From the NCBI GenBank assembly GCA_002424525.1, contig DIKJ01000247.1, positions 11,652 to 18,197 of the forward strand: a stretch of 6,546 nt of DNA, given 5' to 3'. The notes under the pieces are model-generated. The model worked only from the letters and a program-made list of their open reading frames with translations, was not told where the DNA came from and ran no database searches. Position numbers and translations under genes: made by a program. Shown piece after piece: positions 1 through 5,293 of this stretch (the stretch's first letter is position 1; every line of letters begins with the position of its first letter). Source of the stretch: Bacteroidales bacterium UBA5621 (GTDB taxonomy: Bacteria > Bacteroidota > Bacteroidia > Bacteroidales > VadinHA17).

Positions 1-23
1 CCACTCCGAAAAAATCGGAGTGG
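1..23. terminator. Perfect 9-bp inverted repeat, possible terminator of an upstream gene
   Basis: CCACTCCGA (1-9) and TCGGAGTGG (15-23) are exact reverse complements separated by five A residues. The stem is GC-rich and stable. No T-run follows on the + strand (AGGTTCTTAT), and the bases before the stem lie outside the window. A terminator for a gene to the left, possibly bidirectional, is therefore plausible but unproven. Bases 24-134 between it and the first gene contain no ORF that I can support. Confidence 0.5.
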
Positions 24-134
24 AGGTTCTTATATTGCATCGTTTCGCCGGTTAATTTTTAGATAAAAGCATATACCCGGGCCGAGTGGACCGGAATGAT
101 ATTTTATCCGGAAAATGTTTAAAGGCTTCTGACA

Positions 135-800
135 ATGAGTGTGCTTCAAAGTTATTATGGCCTGAAAAAGATGCATCTGTTCGCAGGAACCGTTCTCGCA
201 ACTGTTCTGATCAGCTGGTTATCCAATCTCCTTTTGATTGACGAAGTTGTCTTCTACAATACCTTCAGCGAACAGCTCACCTGGGAGCGGTCGCTCAGGC
301 TTTTCGAGAACCTGCAGAACATTTCATGGGTGGGGTATGTTTTCGTGCCAGTCATACTATTCGTGAAGTTCTCTCTTATCAGCCTGTTGATCTATTCGGG
401 TGTATTTCTTTTCAATCTGCATCAGGAGATCACTCTTGACAGGATTTTCAGAGTCGTAACTGCTTCCGAGATCATTATCATTTTTGCCAGTCTCCTGAAA
501 TTCCTCTGGTTTCTCTTTTTTGCGGGGAACTACACGCTGAATGACCTTAATTTCTTTTATCCACTTTCGCTGATTAATCTTTTCAGTCTTACTGAGGTGA
601 ACAGGATGTGGGTTTTTCCGCTTCAGATAGTCAATATTTTTCAGATGCTTTATATCCTTTCCCTCTCGGCCGGCATGTATAGGGTCTCATCGGTCAGGAG
701 GGCAGATACCGAAAAGATCGTGCTGACGACTTACATTCCCGCCCTGGTGATCTGGGTTGCTTTTGTGATGTTTCTGACCCTTGACGCTCCGACGCCATGA
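135..800 (+). CDS. Polytopic inner-membrane protein of the peptide-export operon, possibly Yip1-like
   Basis: This is a 221-residue hydrophobic protein of unproven function. Predicted membrane segments lie near residues 14-35, 66-93, 107-130, 158-182 and 194-216, with a weaker one at 137-152, giving five or six helices. The C-terminal half (alternating long helices with PLSLINLF, PLQIVNIFQ and a positive VSSVRRA loop) reminds me of Yip1-domain proteins, but I cannot confirm that. The start is well fixed, because an in-frame TAA lies at 120-122, only 12 bases upstream of the ATG. No Shine-Dalgarno sequence is seen. Its stop overlaps the ATG of the redoxin gene (ATGA), so the two should be translationally coupled. 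By context it may be an accessory to export, redox transfer or self-protection. It does not look like a 4-helix DoxX/MauE protein. Confidence 0.8.
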   Translation: MSVLQSYYGLKKMHLFAGTVLATVLISWLSNLLLIDEVVFYNTFSEQLTWERSLRLFENLQNISWVGYVFVPVILFVKFSLISLLIYSGVFLFNLHQEITLDRIFRVVTASEIIIIFASLLKFLWFLFFAGNYTLNDLNFFYPLSLINLFSLTEVNRMWVFPLQIVNIFQMLYILSLSAGMYRVSSVRRADTEKIVLTTYIPALVIWVAFVMFLTLDAPTP

Positions 801-1324
801 AAAGGTTTTTTAAGATATTGATCCCGGGTCTGTTTATCGCCCTGGCGCTCTCCCTGACGCTGGCCATTGTCAGCAAGGCCGGCAGGGTACGCCGGGTTTC
901 AGAGAGGATCATGAGACTGCCTGATTTCTCCTTTTTGACTCTCGACGGCGCTGAGTTCCGCTCAAAGGATATTGAGCGCGGGCCGCTTCTTATAGTGCGT
1001 TTTCATCCTGATTGTGAACATTGCCATTATGAAATATCTGAGCTGATAAGAAACCAATGGGATCTGTCAGACGGGATGATCCTTCTTATATCTTATGCTC
1101 CAGCTGATTCGATTAGGAAGTTTTTAAATCACTTTTCCGGTTCTGGGTCCGGTAATATCATCCCGCTGGCAGATCCTTCCCTTACATTCGGTGAGATCTT
1201 CGGGACAGACGTTGTTCCGTCGAACTTCATTTACGACAGGGACCTGAATCTCGTAAAGGTCCTTTACGGGGAGGTAAGGAGTGAAACAATAATCCGGTAT
1301 ATGCTGAATGAGGAAGATCAGTGA
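797..1324 (+). CDS. Membrane-anchored thioredoxin-fold protein (TlpA/redoxin-like) with a CEHC active site
   Basis: This 175-residue protein starts with a short basic stretch and one hydrophobic segment (residues about 5-26, PGLFIALALSLTLAIV), probably an uncleaved signal anchor that places the rest in the periplasm. Residues 41-60 (LPDFSFLTLDG) match the usual entry strand of AhpC/TSA and TlpA-type redoxins. The CxxC motif is C73-E74-H75-C76, and P141 in VVPSNFIYD fits the conserved cis-proline near the active site. It should therefore act as a thiol-disulfide oxidoreductase. Its gene lies between the membrane protein (4-base overlap) and the exporter (17-base overlap). Two cysteines in the precursor core encoded downstream make that peptide its likely substrate. 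Whether it oxidises, reduces or isomerises, and what recharges it, cannot be read from the sequence. Confidence 0.85.
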   Translation: MKRFFKILIPGLFIALALSLTLAIVSKAGRVRRVSERIMRLPDFSFLTLDGAEFRSKDIERGPLLIVRFHPDCEHCHYEISELIRNQWDLSDGMILLISYAPADSIRKFLNHFSGSGSGNIIPLADPSLTFGEIFGTDVVPSNFIYDRDLNLVKVLYGEVRSETIIRYMLNEEDQ

Positions 1325-3482
1325 TAAGATAAGGAAGGTTTCTGTTCTTCAGCATGATGCTTCTGATTGTGGTGCGGCATGCCTTGTCTCCGTTATACGT
1401 TATTTCGGCGGACATTCATCAATTGAGAACATCCGGAAGCTAAGCGGCACATCACGGTCGGGTACCACCATGCTGGGACTCTACCAGGCAGCTCAGCGGT
1501 GCGGGATGGATGCCACTGGTTATGACGCATCAGTTAAGGATATCATTGATCATAAAGGTATATTGATACTGCATGTCAGGCTCGATTCAGGTGCAGAACA
1601 CTATGTTGTATACTTTGGATATCTCTCCGGAGTGATTATTATCTGGGATCCGTCCAGGGGGCTTGTTCACCTCTCGGAGGATGACCTTAATAAGATATGG
1701 GAGAGTAAAAAATGTCTCGGGATTGTTCCGAACGGATCATTCGTATATGAGCTGCAGCATAAGATACGCGGAAGGATCTGGCTGAAGGAGATCATTCGTC
1801 CGGATGCCAGCCTTTTGATAACGAGCATCGTACTGGGCATCGTCATATCTGTCCTTGGGCTTGTGATGGCGGTCTTCTCACAGAAGCTTCTCGACAGGAT
1901 CCTTCCCTCGAAAGACCTGAATCTGCTTCTGATCTCTGTCTTTCTGGTTTTTGTCCTTCTGATCGCCAGGATACTTATTGGTGCGGTCAGGCAACAGATC
2001 CTTCTGTATCAGGGTAAGTCGTTTAATATAAGGGTGATAGACAATTTTTTCGGATCACTGATGTTTCTGCCAAGATCATTTTTCGATACGAGGAAGACCG
2101 GAGACTTTGTCGGGAGGTTAAACGATACCATAAGGATACAGCGTGTTATAACTGAATTTGTGAGTATTTACATCATCGATATTCTTGTTATGCTAATTTC
2201 CATAACGGCTCTTTTCGTCTATTCTGCCGAATCTGCTTTCATCACGCTTCTCGCCATCCCGGTATTATTCCTGGTTGTTTACAGATGGAACAAAAAGGTT
2301 ATTTCCGGCCAGCATGATGTGATGTCAGGTTATGCCCGGAGCGAAAGCAACTACATTGATTCGATTCAGGGAATATCGGTGATAAAGAGTCTCGGATGGC
2401 AGAGCAGTTTCAAGACCAGGAACAAGAACATCTATTCGGATTTTCAGGAGAAGGTTTTCTCCCTCGGCACTATCAGGATAAAGCTCGGACTCCTGACCGG
2501 GATAATCGCCACGTTCTATCTTATCGCTGTTCTTCTGTTCATTTCGATACAGGTTATTAACAGCAGGATGTCGGAAGGGGAGCTGTTAGCAGTATTATCG
2601 ATCAGTTCGACGCTGGTACCCTCTATTCTTAACCTGGCCCTGATTGCTTTGCCTGTAAGTGAGGCCAGTGTGGCGATTGAGAGGATGTTCGAGTTCAGTC
2701 AGATGGAGCCCGAAACATATGACCGGGCTGACAATAACGCCCCTGAATTACAGGCAGATAAAATACGGCTTGAAGGCATATCTTTCCGTTTTCCCGGACG
2801 TCAGCTGTTACTGAACAATATAGGGCTGACGGTAGAAAAGGGAAAGATCATTTCGCTGGTGGGCGAAAGCGGATGCGGCAAGAGCACACTGGCGAACATC
2901 ATTTTGCGGTTCTATCAGCCGGAAACCGGGAAAATCGTCCTGAACGGCAGTACTGTGTCAGATGAGGTCGCTCTGAAAAGATGGAGGTCGGTTATTGGGA
3001 TTGTTCCGCAGGAAATTCATATATTTAATGGTACAATTCTGCAAAACCTGGTTACGGATCTTAATGAAGAAAACCTGAAGGAGATGATCCCGGTTATTTC
3101 AGGGTATGGGCTTGATAAGTTCATCGACGGATTCCCGTCGGGCATCATGACTGTTATCGGTGAGGAGGGCATTAATCTGTCGGGTGGACAGAGGCAGTTG
3201 ATCGCTTTTCTGAGAGCGCTGATCCAAAGGCCTCAGATCCTGATCATTGATGAAGGCACTTCGAACATGGACAGAGGCACTGAGGGATTGATCATGGATC
3301 TTGTGAGAAAGCTTAAGAATGAAATGGGTATTCTGATGATCTCGCACAGGATTAACATGATTAAACAGCTGAGTGACATGATCTATGTTATGGAGGGCAG
3401 CAGGATAACGGCTTATGGCACGCATGATGAGCTTACAATGACGGATAATCTGTATAAAAGATTCTGGGATGATTACTTTTAA
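1308..3482 (+). CDS. Peptidase-containing ABC transporter (PCAT): C39 protease, six-helix membrane domain and ATPase
   Basis: This full-length bifunctional exporter (724 residues, normal for the family) cleaves double-glycine leaders and exports the core peptide. The N-terminal C39 domain (about 1-145) has Q15 of the oxyanion hole, catalytic C21 in SDCGAACL, H98 and D114 (DP). The membrane domain has helices near 168-191, 204-227, 282-305, 308-326, 391-414 and 427-452. The ATPase domain has Walker A GESGCGKST (519-527), Q-loop Q568, signature LSGGQ (624-628), Walker B ILIID with E649, and H-loop H680. The D-loop reads SNMD rather than the common SALD. The start at 1308 is forced, since no later ATG leaves the catalytic cysteine. 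It overlaps the redoxin gene by 17 bases. No HlyD-type adaptor or outer-membrane channel is encoded in the window. The likely substrate is the precursor at 3621. Confidence 0.96.
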   Translation: MRKISDKIRKVSVLQHDASDCGAACLVSVIRYFGGHSSIENIRKLSGTSRSGTTMLGLYQAAQRCGMDATGYDASVKDIIDHKGILILHVRLDSGAEHYVVYFGYLSGVIIIWDPSRGLVHLSEDDLNKIWESKKCLGIVPNGSFVYELQHKIRGRIWLKEIIRPDASLLITSIVLGIVISVLGLVMAVFSQKLLDRILPSKDLNLLLISVFLVFVLLIARILIGAVRQQILLYQGKSFNIRVIDNFFGSLMFLPRSFFDTRKTGDFVGRLNDTIRIQRVITEFVSIYIIDILVMLISITALFVYSAESAFITLLAIPVLFLVVYRWNKKVISGQHDVMSGYARSESNYIDSIQGISVIKSLGWQSSFKTRNKNIYSDFQEKVFSLGTIRIKLGLLTGIIATFYLIAVLLFISIQVINSRMSEGELLAVLSISSTLVPSILNLALIALPVSEASVAIERMFEFSQMEPETYDRADNNAPELQADKIRLEGISFRFPGRQLLLNNIGLTVEKGKIISLVGESGCGKSTLANIILRFYQPETGKIVLNGSTVSDEVALKRWRSVIGIVPQEIHIFNGTILQNLVTDLNEENLKEMIPVISGYGLDKFIDGFPSGIMTVIGEEGINLSGGQRQLIAFLRALIQRPQILIIDEGTSNMDRGTEGLIMDLVRKLKNEMGILMISHRINMIKQLSDMIYVMEGSRITAYGTHDELTMTDNLYKRFWDDYF

Positions 3483-3508
3483 TGACTTACCAGTCCCTCT
3501 ATCCCTGA

Positions 3509-3528
3509 CTCCGCCCTTCAGGGCGGAG
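3509..3528 (+). repeat. REP-type hairpin between exporter and precursor genes
   Basis: CTCCGCCC and GGGCGGAG form a perfect 8-bp stem around the loop TTCA. Upstream lie CCAGTCCCT (3490-3498) and CCCTGACT. The same 5' sequence, stem core and loop recur in the repeats around the transposase at 4439-5276, so this is a dispersed member of that family. It lies 26 bases after the exporter stop. It lacks a T-run, so it is not a canonical terminator. Like other REPs between cistrons, it could stabilise the upstream mRNA or lower read-through into the peptide gene. Confidence 0.85.
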
Positions 3529-3620
3529 ATATGGGAAATGAGCTACTGAATATAATTACGGCATACAGGCGGAAACCGAAAAGCCTTAACAGAGTAGGTA
3601 AGAATAAAATATGTCTCGTT

Positions 3621-3830
3621 ATGAAAACATTAAATTTGGAACAAATGGAAAATACCTCCGGAGGTGGTATTGGTCGAGTTCTTGGTTGTTCTTTTGCTAC
3701 AATTGCATTAGCAGCAGCATTCGTTGGCTTAGTAACAGCAACAGGAGGAGTTGCACTAGCTGCTGGAGCAATAGGATTTTCAGTAGCTCCTGCAGGGTGG
3801 GGGCTTGCCTGTTTTGCCACATTGGAGTAG
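3621..3830 (+). CDS. Double-glycine leader precursor peptide, class II bacteriocin-like
   Basis: This 69-residue precursor is the likely cargo of the C39 exporter. The leader MKTLNLEQMENTSGG puts L at -12 and M at -7 relative to a cut after the first GG, as in classical double-glycine leaders. A third Gly makes the exact site uncertain by one residue. The predicted core has 54 residues, of which 10 are Gly and 14 Ala, with no Lys, one Arg, and two Cys at precursor positions 23 and 64. Those two could form a single large disulfide loop. The core is hydrophobic enough to insert in membranes. An in-frame ATG at 3531 would add 30 residues, but the short start gives a standard leader. The REP hairpin lies upstream, the small membrane protein gene 55 bases downstream, and the gene is AT-rich. 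Bacteriocin activity is inferred; a signalling peptide is possible. Confidence 0.88.
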   Translation: MKTLNLEQMENTSGGGIGRVLGCSFATIALAAAFVGLVTATGGVALAAGAIGFSVAPAGWGLACFATLE

Positions 3831-3885
3831 TTTTAATCTTTGTATCGAGGTAATGTAATCGGATTATTTAATAAAACTTTGTGCA

Positions 3886-4098
3886 ATGAAACCATTATTA
3901 CAAAAAAATCTAGTTAGTGTCACATTCATAGTTGTTTTAACTATTCTAGGATTTTCATTAGCATCCTTATTGGTTTTTGACCTATCAGAAAGAGAGCGAC
4001 TAGCATTTATAATTATTATGATCTCTACTTTCTTCACTGCTTTAGGCCTTTTTATTGAAATATTAAACCGTAGCAAACGGTCAAAACAAAATTCTTAG
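3886..4098 (+). CDS. Small two-helix membrane protein, candidate immunity protein
   Basis: This 70-residue protein has two predicted membrane helices, about residues 8-31 and 40-61, joined by a short charged turn (DLSERER). It ends in a basic tail (NRSKRSKQNS). There is no GG leader and no cysteine, so it is not a second precursor. Small hydrophobic proteins encoded directly after a bacteriocin precursor are often immunity factors, and position, size and topology fit that role; no recognisable family supports it further. It is AT-rich like the precursor (56 G/C in 180 bases at 3901-4080). The start has no Shine-Dalgarno sequence. Its frame stays open for another 53 codons after the TAG stop. 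Confidence 0.65.
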   Translation: MKPLLQKNLVSVTFIVVLTILGFSLASLLVFDLSERERLAFIIIMISTFFTALGLFIEILNRSKRSKQNS

Positions 4099-4372
4099 AA
4101 AATCTTAACTATTAATGGGCATCTTTTTGTTTATTTTACAGGTTTTGAAGGGTGTATTATTAATAACAATTTCTTCAAAAACCTGTTAAAGGTTAATGAG
4201 AATTTTAGTAAAATTAGTGGTTATCTTATCTTTAAAATTATGCGCGAAAACTCGCGATAACTGTGTCATATGTCAAGTGTGATTACATTTTATACGTGAG
4301 AAACCAGCTTTAGTGAAAGAAAAAGCAATCCGCTACATTAAGCAGACAGAAGCTAGAAACTAAAACTTCAAG
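4099..4372. other. AT-rich spacer without a convincing gene
   Basis: I see no supported gene here. The frame of the preceding small membrane protein continues without a stop from 4099 to 4257 (53 codons, TAA at 4258) but has no ATG before 4240. Another frame is open for 26 codons at 4283-4360, ending LVKEKAIRYIKQTEARN then TAA. It has a protein-like charge pattern but no ATG start, so it might be the tail of a decayed gene. A short CGCGA/TCGCG hairpin lies at 4243-4256. Confidence 0.5.
4138..4186. repeat. Long imperfect inverted repeat after the candidate immunity gene
   Basis: ACAGGTTTTGAAG (4138-4150) is the reverse complement of CTTCAAAAACCTGT (4173-4186) apart from one extra A, around a 22-base AT-rich loop. 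Pairing continues outward with one mismatch (TTTT/TAAA). No T-run follows on the + strand; on the - strand a T-run is also absent directly after the stem. It could be a weak terminator of the peptide operon, an RNA processing site or a relic of a mobile element end. Confidence 0.55.
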
Positions 4373-4385
4373 CATCAATGGGATC

Positions 4386-4415
4386 ACAAACTCCGCCTTG
4401 AATGGCGGAGTTTGT
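4386..4415. repeat. Left 12-bp hairpin of the flanking module (AACTCCGCC type)
   Basis: ACAAACTCCGCC and GGCGGAGTTTGT pair perfectly around TTGAAT. An outer ATGGG (4378-4382) can pair with CCCAT (4420-4424). The right-hand counterpart at 5208-5237 has different outer stem bases that still pair (ACA/TGT against AGT/ACT), so the structure is kept by compensatory changes. Confidence 0.85.
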
Positions 4416-4440
4416 AGAGCCCATGATACCTCAGCCGACC

Positions 4441-4456
4441 CCGCCCTTCAGGGCGG
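4441..4456 (+). repeat. REP hairpin, second half of the left module
   Basis: CCGCCC-TTCA-GGGCGG is a perfect 6-bp stem with the loop shared by most REPs of this window. It starts 25 bases after the left AACTCCGCC hairpin, close to the 23-base spacing seen in the right module. Confidence 0.8.
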
Positions 4457-4515
4457 AGGAGCGACCTCACAACCCGATGGAGTATGATACACAGATCAGA
4501 TCATCCAGTCCCTAC

Positions 4516-4695
4516 CACCGTCCTGACGGGCGGTGATATGAAGTCGGTGAAGACTGTCTGCCAAGGACCTGCCACCGCACCTGGGGGTGGTGACGTACAG
4601 TCAGTACAGACTGCCCGTCTGGTCCCTGCCACCGCCCTTCAGGGCGGTGATCTGGAGCCATCACATCCAGTCCCTAACCCCGCCCTTCAGGGCGG
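4516..4695 (+). repeat. Array of four REP hairpins, the first three spaced 57 bases apart
   Basis: Hairpins lie at 4516-4535 (CACCGTCC/GGGCGGTG, loop TGAC, one G-U pair), 4573-4592 (degenerate, CACCGCAC/GGGTGGTG), 4630-4649 (perfect CACCGCCC/GGGCGGTG, loop TTCA) and 4680-4695 (CCGCCC/GGGCGG, loop TTCA). The first three begin exactly 57 bases apart; the fourth interval is about 48. ATCCAGTCCCTA precedes the first and fourth (4503-4514, 4665-4676), and related CCT-containing sequence precedes the others, so the repeat has a conserved 5' part as well as a hairpin. By eye the two 57-base units agree at roughly 60 % of positions. Confidence 0.85.
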
Positions 4696-4721
4696 TGGCA
4701 TGACGGAGCACATGTACACCC

Positions 4722-4735
4722 AGGGCTTCAGCCCT
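4722..4735 (+). repeat. Short palindrome just upstream of the transposase start
   Basis: AGGGC-TTCA-GCCCT forms a 5-bp stem 15 bases before the ATG at 4751. The reverse complement of its 13-base part GGGCTTCAGCCCT recurs at 5178-5190, so the gene is bracketed by inverted copies. It could be bound by the transposase for self-control or be the cognate REP pair of the gene. Confidence 0.7.
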
Positions 4736-4750
4736 ATAATACGAACATCT

Positions 4751-5185
4751 ATGGCATACGTGAGGATCTGGCTCCACTGCGTATGGGGCACAAAGAACAG
4801 GATACATTTTCTGACCGGAAGGAAAAAATACGAGATCATCAGTCACATACTCTCATATACAAAAAGCAAGGGTATCTATACCGATCTTCTCAACGGACAT
4901 GATGAACACCTTCACTGTCTTCTCAGGTTAAAGTGTGATCAGACAATATCATACGTTATGCAAATGATCAAGGGTGAATCTTCATACTGGATCAATAAGA
5001 ACAGGATTACTAAATACAGATTTGAGTGGGCAGATGAGTATTATTGTGTTTCGGTGAGCGAATCGGTAGTACCCGAGGTGAGAAAGTACATCAAGAATCA
5101 GGAGGAACATCACAGGACGAGGTCATGGGACATGGAGTGTGAAGAACTGGAGAAACAGTATGGTATCGAAAAGCATCAGGGCTGA
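4751..5185 (+). CDS. REP-associated / IS200-type Y1 (HUH) transposase
   Basis: This 144-residue single-domain protein of the Transposase_17 (Y1) family nicks and joins single-stranded DNA next to hairpins. With Met at 4751 the metal-binding HUH motif is H53-L54-H55 (in GHDEHLHCLL). The catalytic tyrosine is probably Y113 in KYIKNQEEHH, and the N-terminal strand AYVRIWLHCVWGTKNR is typical. Length and C-terminal ending (EELEKQYGIE) look complete, so the gene appears intact. The usual GYGAFSVS block is changed to EYYCVSVS. An in-frame ATG at 4484 would add 89 residues, but these are translated from REP hairpins and I judge them non-native; ATGs at 4700 and 4712 are intermediate options. No TnpB-like gene is present. 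The hairpins on both sides are its likely DNA targets. The stop codon lies within an inverted palindrome. Confidence 0.88.
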   Translation: MAYVRIWLHCVWGTKNRIHFLTGRKKYEIISHILSYTKSKGIYTDLLNGHDEHLHCLLRLKCDQTISYVMQMIKGESSYWINKNRITKYRFEWADEYYCVSVSESVVPEVRKYIKNQEEHHRTRSWDMECEELEKQYGIEKHQG

Positions 5186-5190
5186 AGCCC
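5178..5190 (-). repeat. Inverted copy of the 4722 palindrome, spanning the transposase stop
   Basis: AGGGCTGAAGCCC is the exact reverse complement of GGGCTTCAGCCCT at 4723-4735. The TGA stop of the transposase (5183-5185) forms part of its loop. In RNA the two copies could pair with each other or fold separately. Confidence 0.7.
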
Positions 5191-5207
5191 CCATCATCCG
5201 TGGGACC

Positions 5208-5237
5208 AGTAACTCCGCCATGAATGGCGGAGTTACT
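5208..5237. repeat. Right 13-bp hairpin of the flanking module (AACTCCGCC type)
   Basis: AGTAACTCCGCCA and TGGCGGAGTTACT pair perfectly around TGAA. The preceding 14 bases (5195-5208) match those of the left copy at 11 positions. It lies 22 bases after the transposase stop, between convergent genes, so it may also help end transcription, although no T-run follows. Confidence 0.85.
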
Positions 5238-5260
5238 CGAAGCCCTGACCAGCGTGAACC

Positions 5261-5276
5261 CCGTCCTTCAGGGCGG
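5261..5276 (+). repeat. REP hairpin, second half of the right module
   Basis: CCGTCC-TTCA-GGGCGG pairs over 6 bp with one G-U pair. It starts 23 bases after the right AACTCCGCC hairpin. It lies 17 bases beyond the stop of the convergent nucleotidyltransferase gene, so it is in that gene's 3' region too. Confidence 0.8.
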
Positions 5277-5293
5277 TGGCGTAGATCCTGTCA

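Larger units (their letters stand above)
4373..5276 (+). mobile_element. REP/RAYT-like or IS200/IS605-like unit with a direct-repeat hairpin module at each end
   Basis: A two-hairpin module occurs in the same orientation on the left (4373-4456) and right (5195-5276) of a Y1 transposase. Each copy begins CATCNNTGGGANCA, continues with an AACTCCGCC/GGCGGAGTT hairpin, then 23-25 spacer bases and a CCGYCC-TTCA-GGGCGG hairpin. IS200/IS605 elements have subterminal hairpins in the same orientation at both ends and no terminal inverted repeats. REP systems surround a related gene with repeats. Both readings fit, and the many internal REPs favour a RAYT-type unit. The exact ends are not defined. Confidence 0.6.

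Noticed and set aside
16..26. CGGAGTGGAGG shared between 16-26 and 5304-5314
   Set aside because: Only 11 bases match; the second copy lies in the coding end of the nucleotidyltransferase and forms no hairpin like the first, so it is probably chance.
35..60. TTG (35-37) and TAATTTTT (53-60) as a promoter for the first gene
   Set aside because: The -7 box has a mismatch and the 15-base gap is shorter than usual for this type of promoter.
2997..3275. Unusual D-loop SNMD and DEG after Walker B as signs of a defective ATPase
   Set aside because: All catalytic residues (Walker A lysine, Walker B Asp and Glu, LSGGQ, His) are present, and D-loop variation is common among exporters.
3099..3425. 108-codon open frame on the - strand inside the exporter ATPase domain
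   Set aside because: It is antisense to conserved ATPase motifs, shows no recognisable domain and is best explained as a shadow.
3531..3620. Longer precursor starting at ATG 3531
   Set aside because: The 30 extra residues precede a standard GG leader that starts cleanly at 3621, and the upstream ATG lies two bases after the REP hairpin.
3631..3638. TAAATTTG, a full match to the Bacteroidota -7 consensus TAnnTTTG
   Set aside because: It lies inside the leader-coding part of the precursor, and transcription from it would lose the start codon. No convincing -33 element precedes it.
3611..3853. 80-residue Ser/Cys/Trp-rich frame overlapping the precursor
   Set aside because: It is a shifted frame of the precursor gene; the GG leader and hydrophobic core support the other frame.
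4283..4360. 26-codon open frame ending KEKAIRYIKQTEARN
   Set aside because: It has no ATG start and is too short to assign as a gene remnant; noted only within the spacer entry.
4735..4740. TATAAT, a perfect sigma70-style -10 box just before the transposase ATG
   Set aside because: No -35 partner is visible at the right distance, the host is probably Bacteroidota with a different promoter consensus, and a start here would leave almost no leader.
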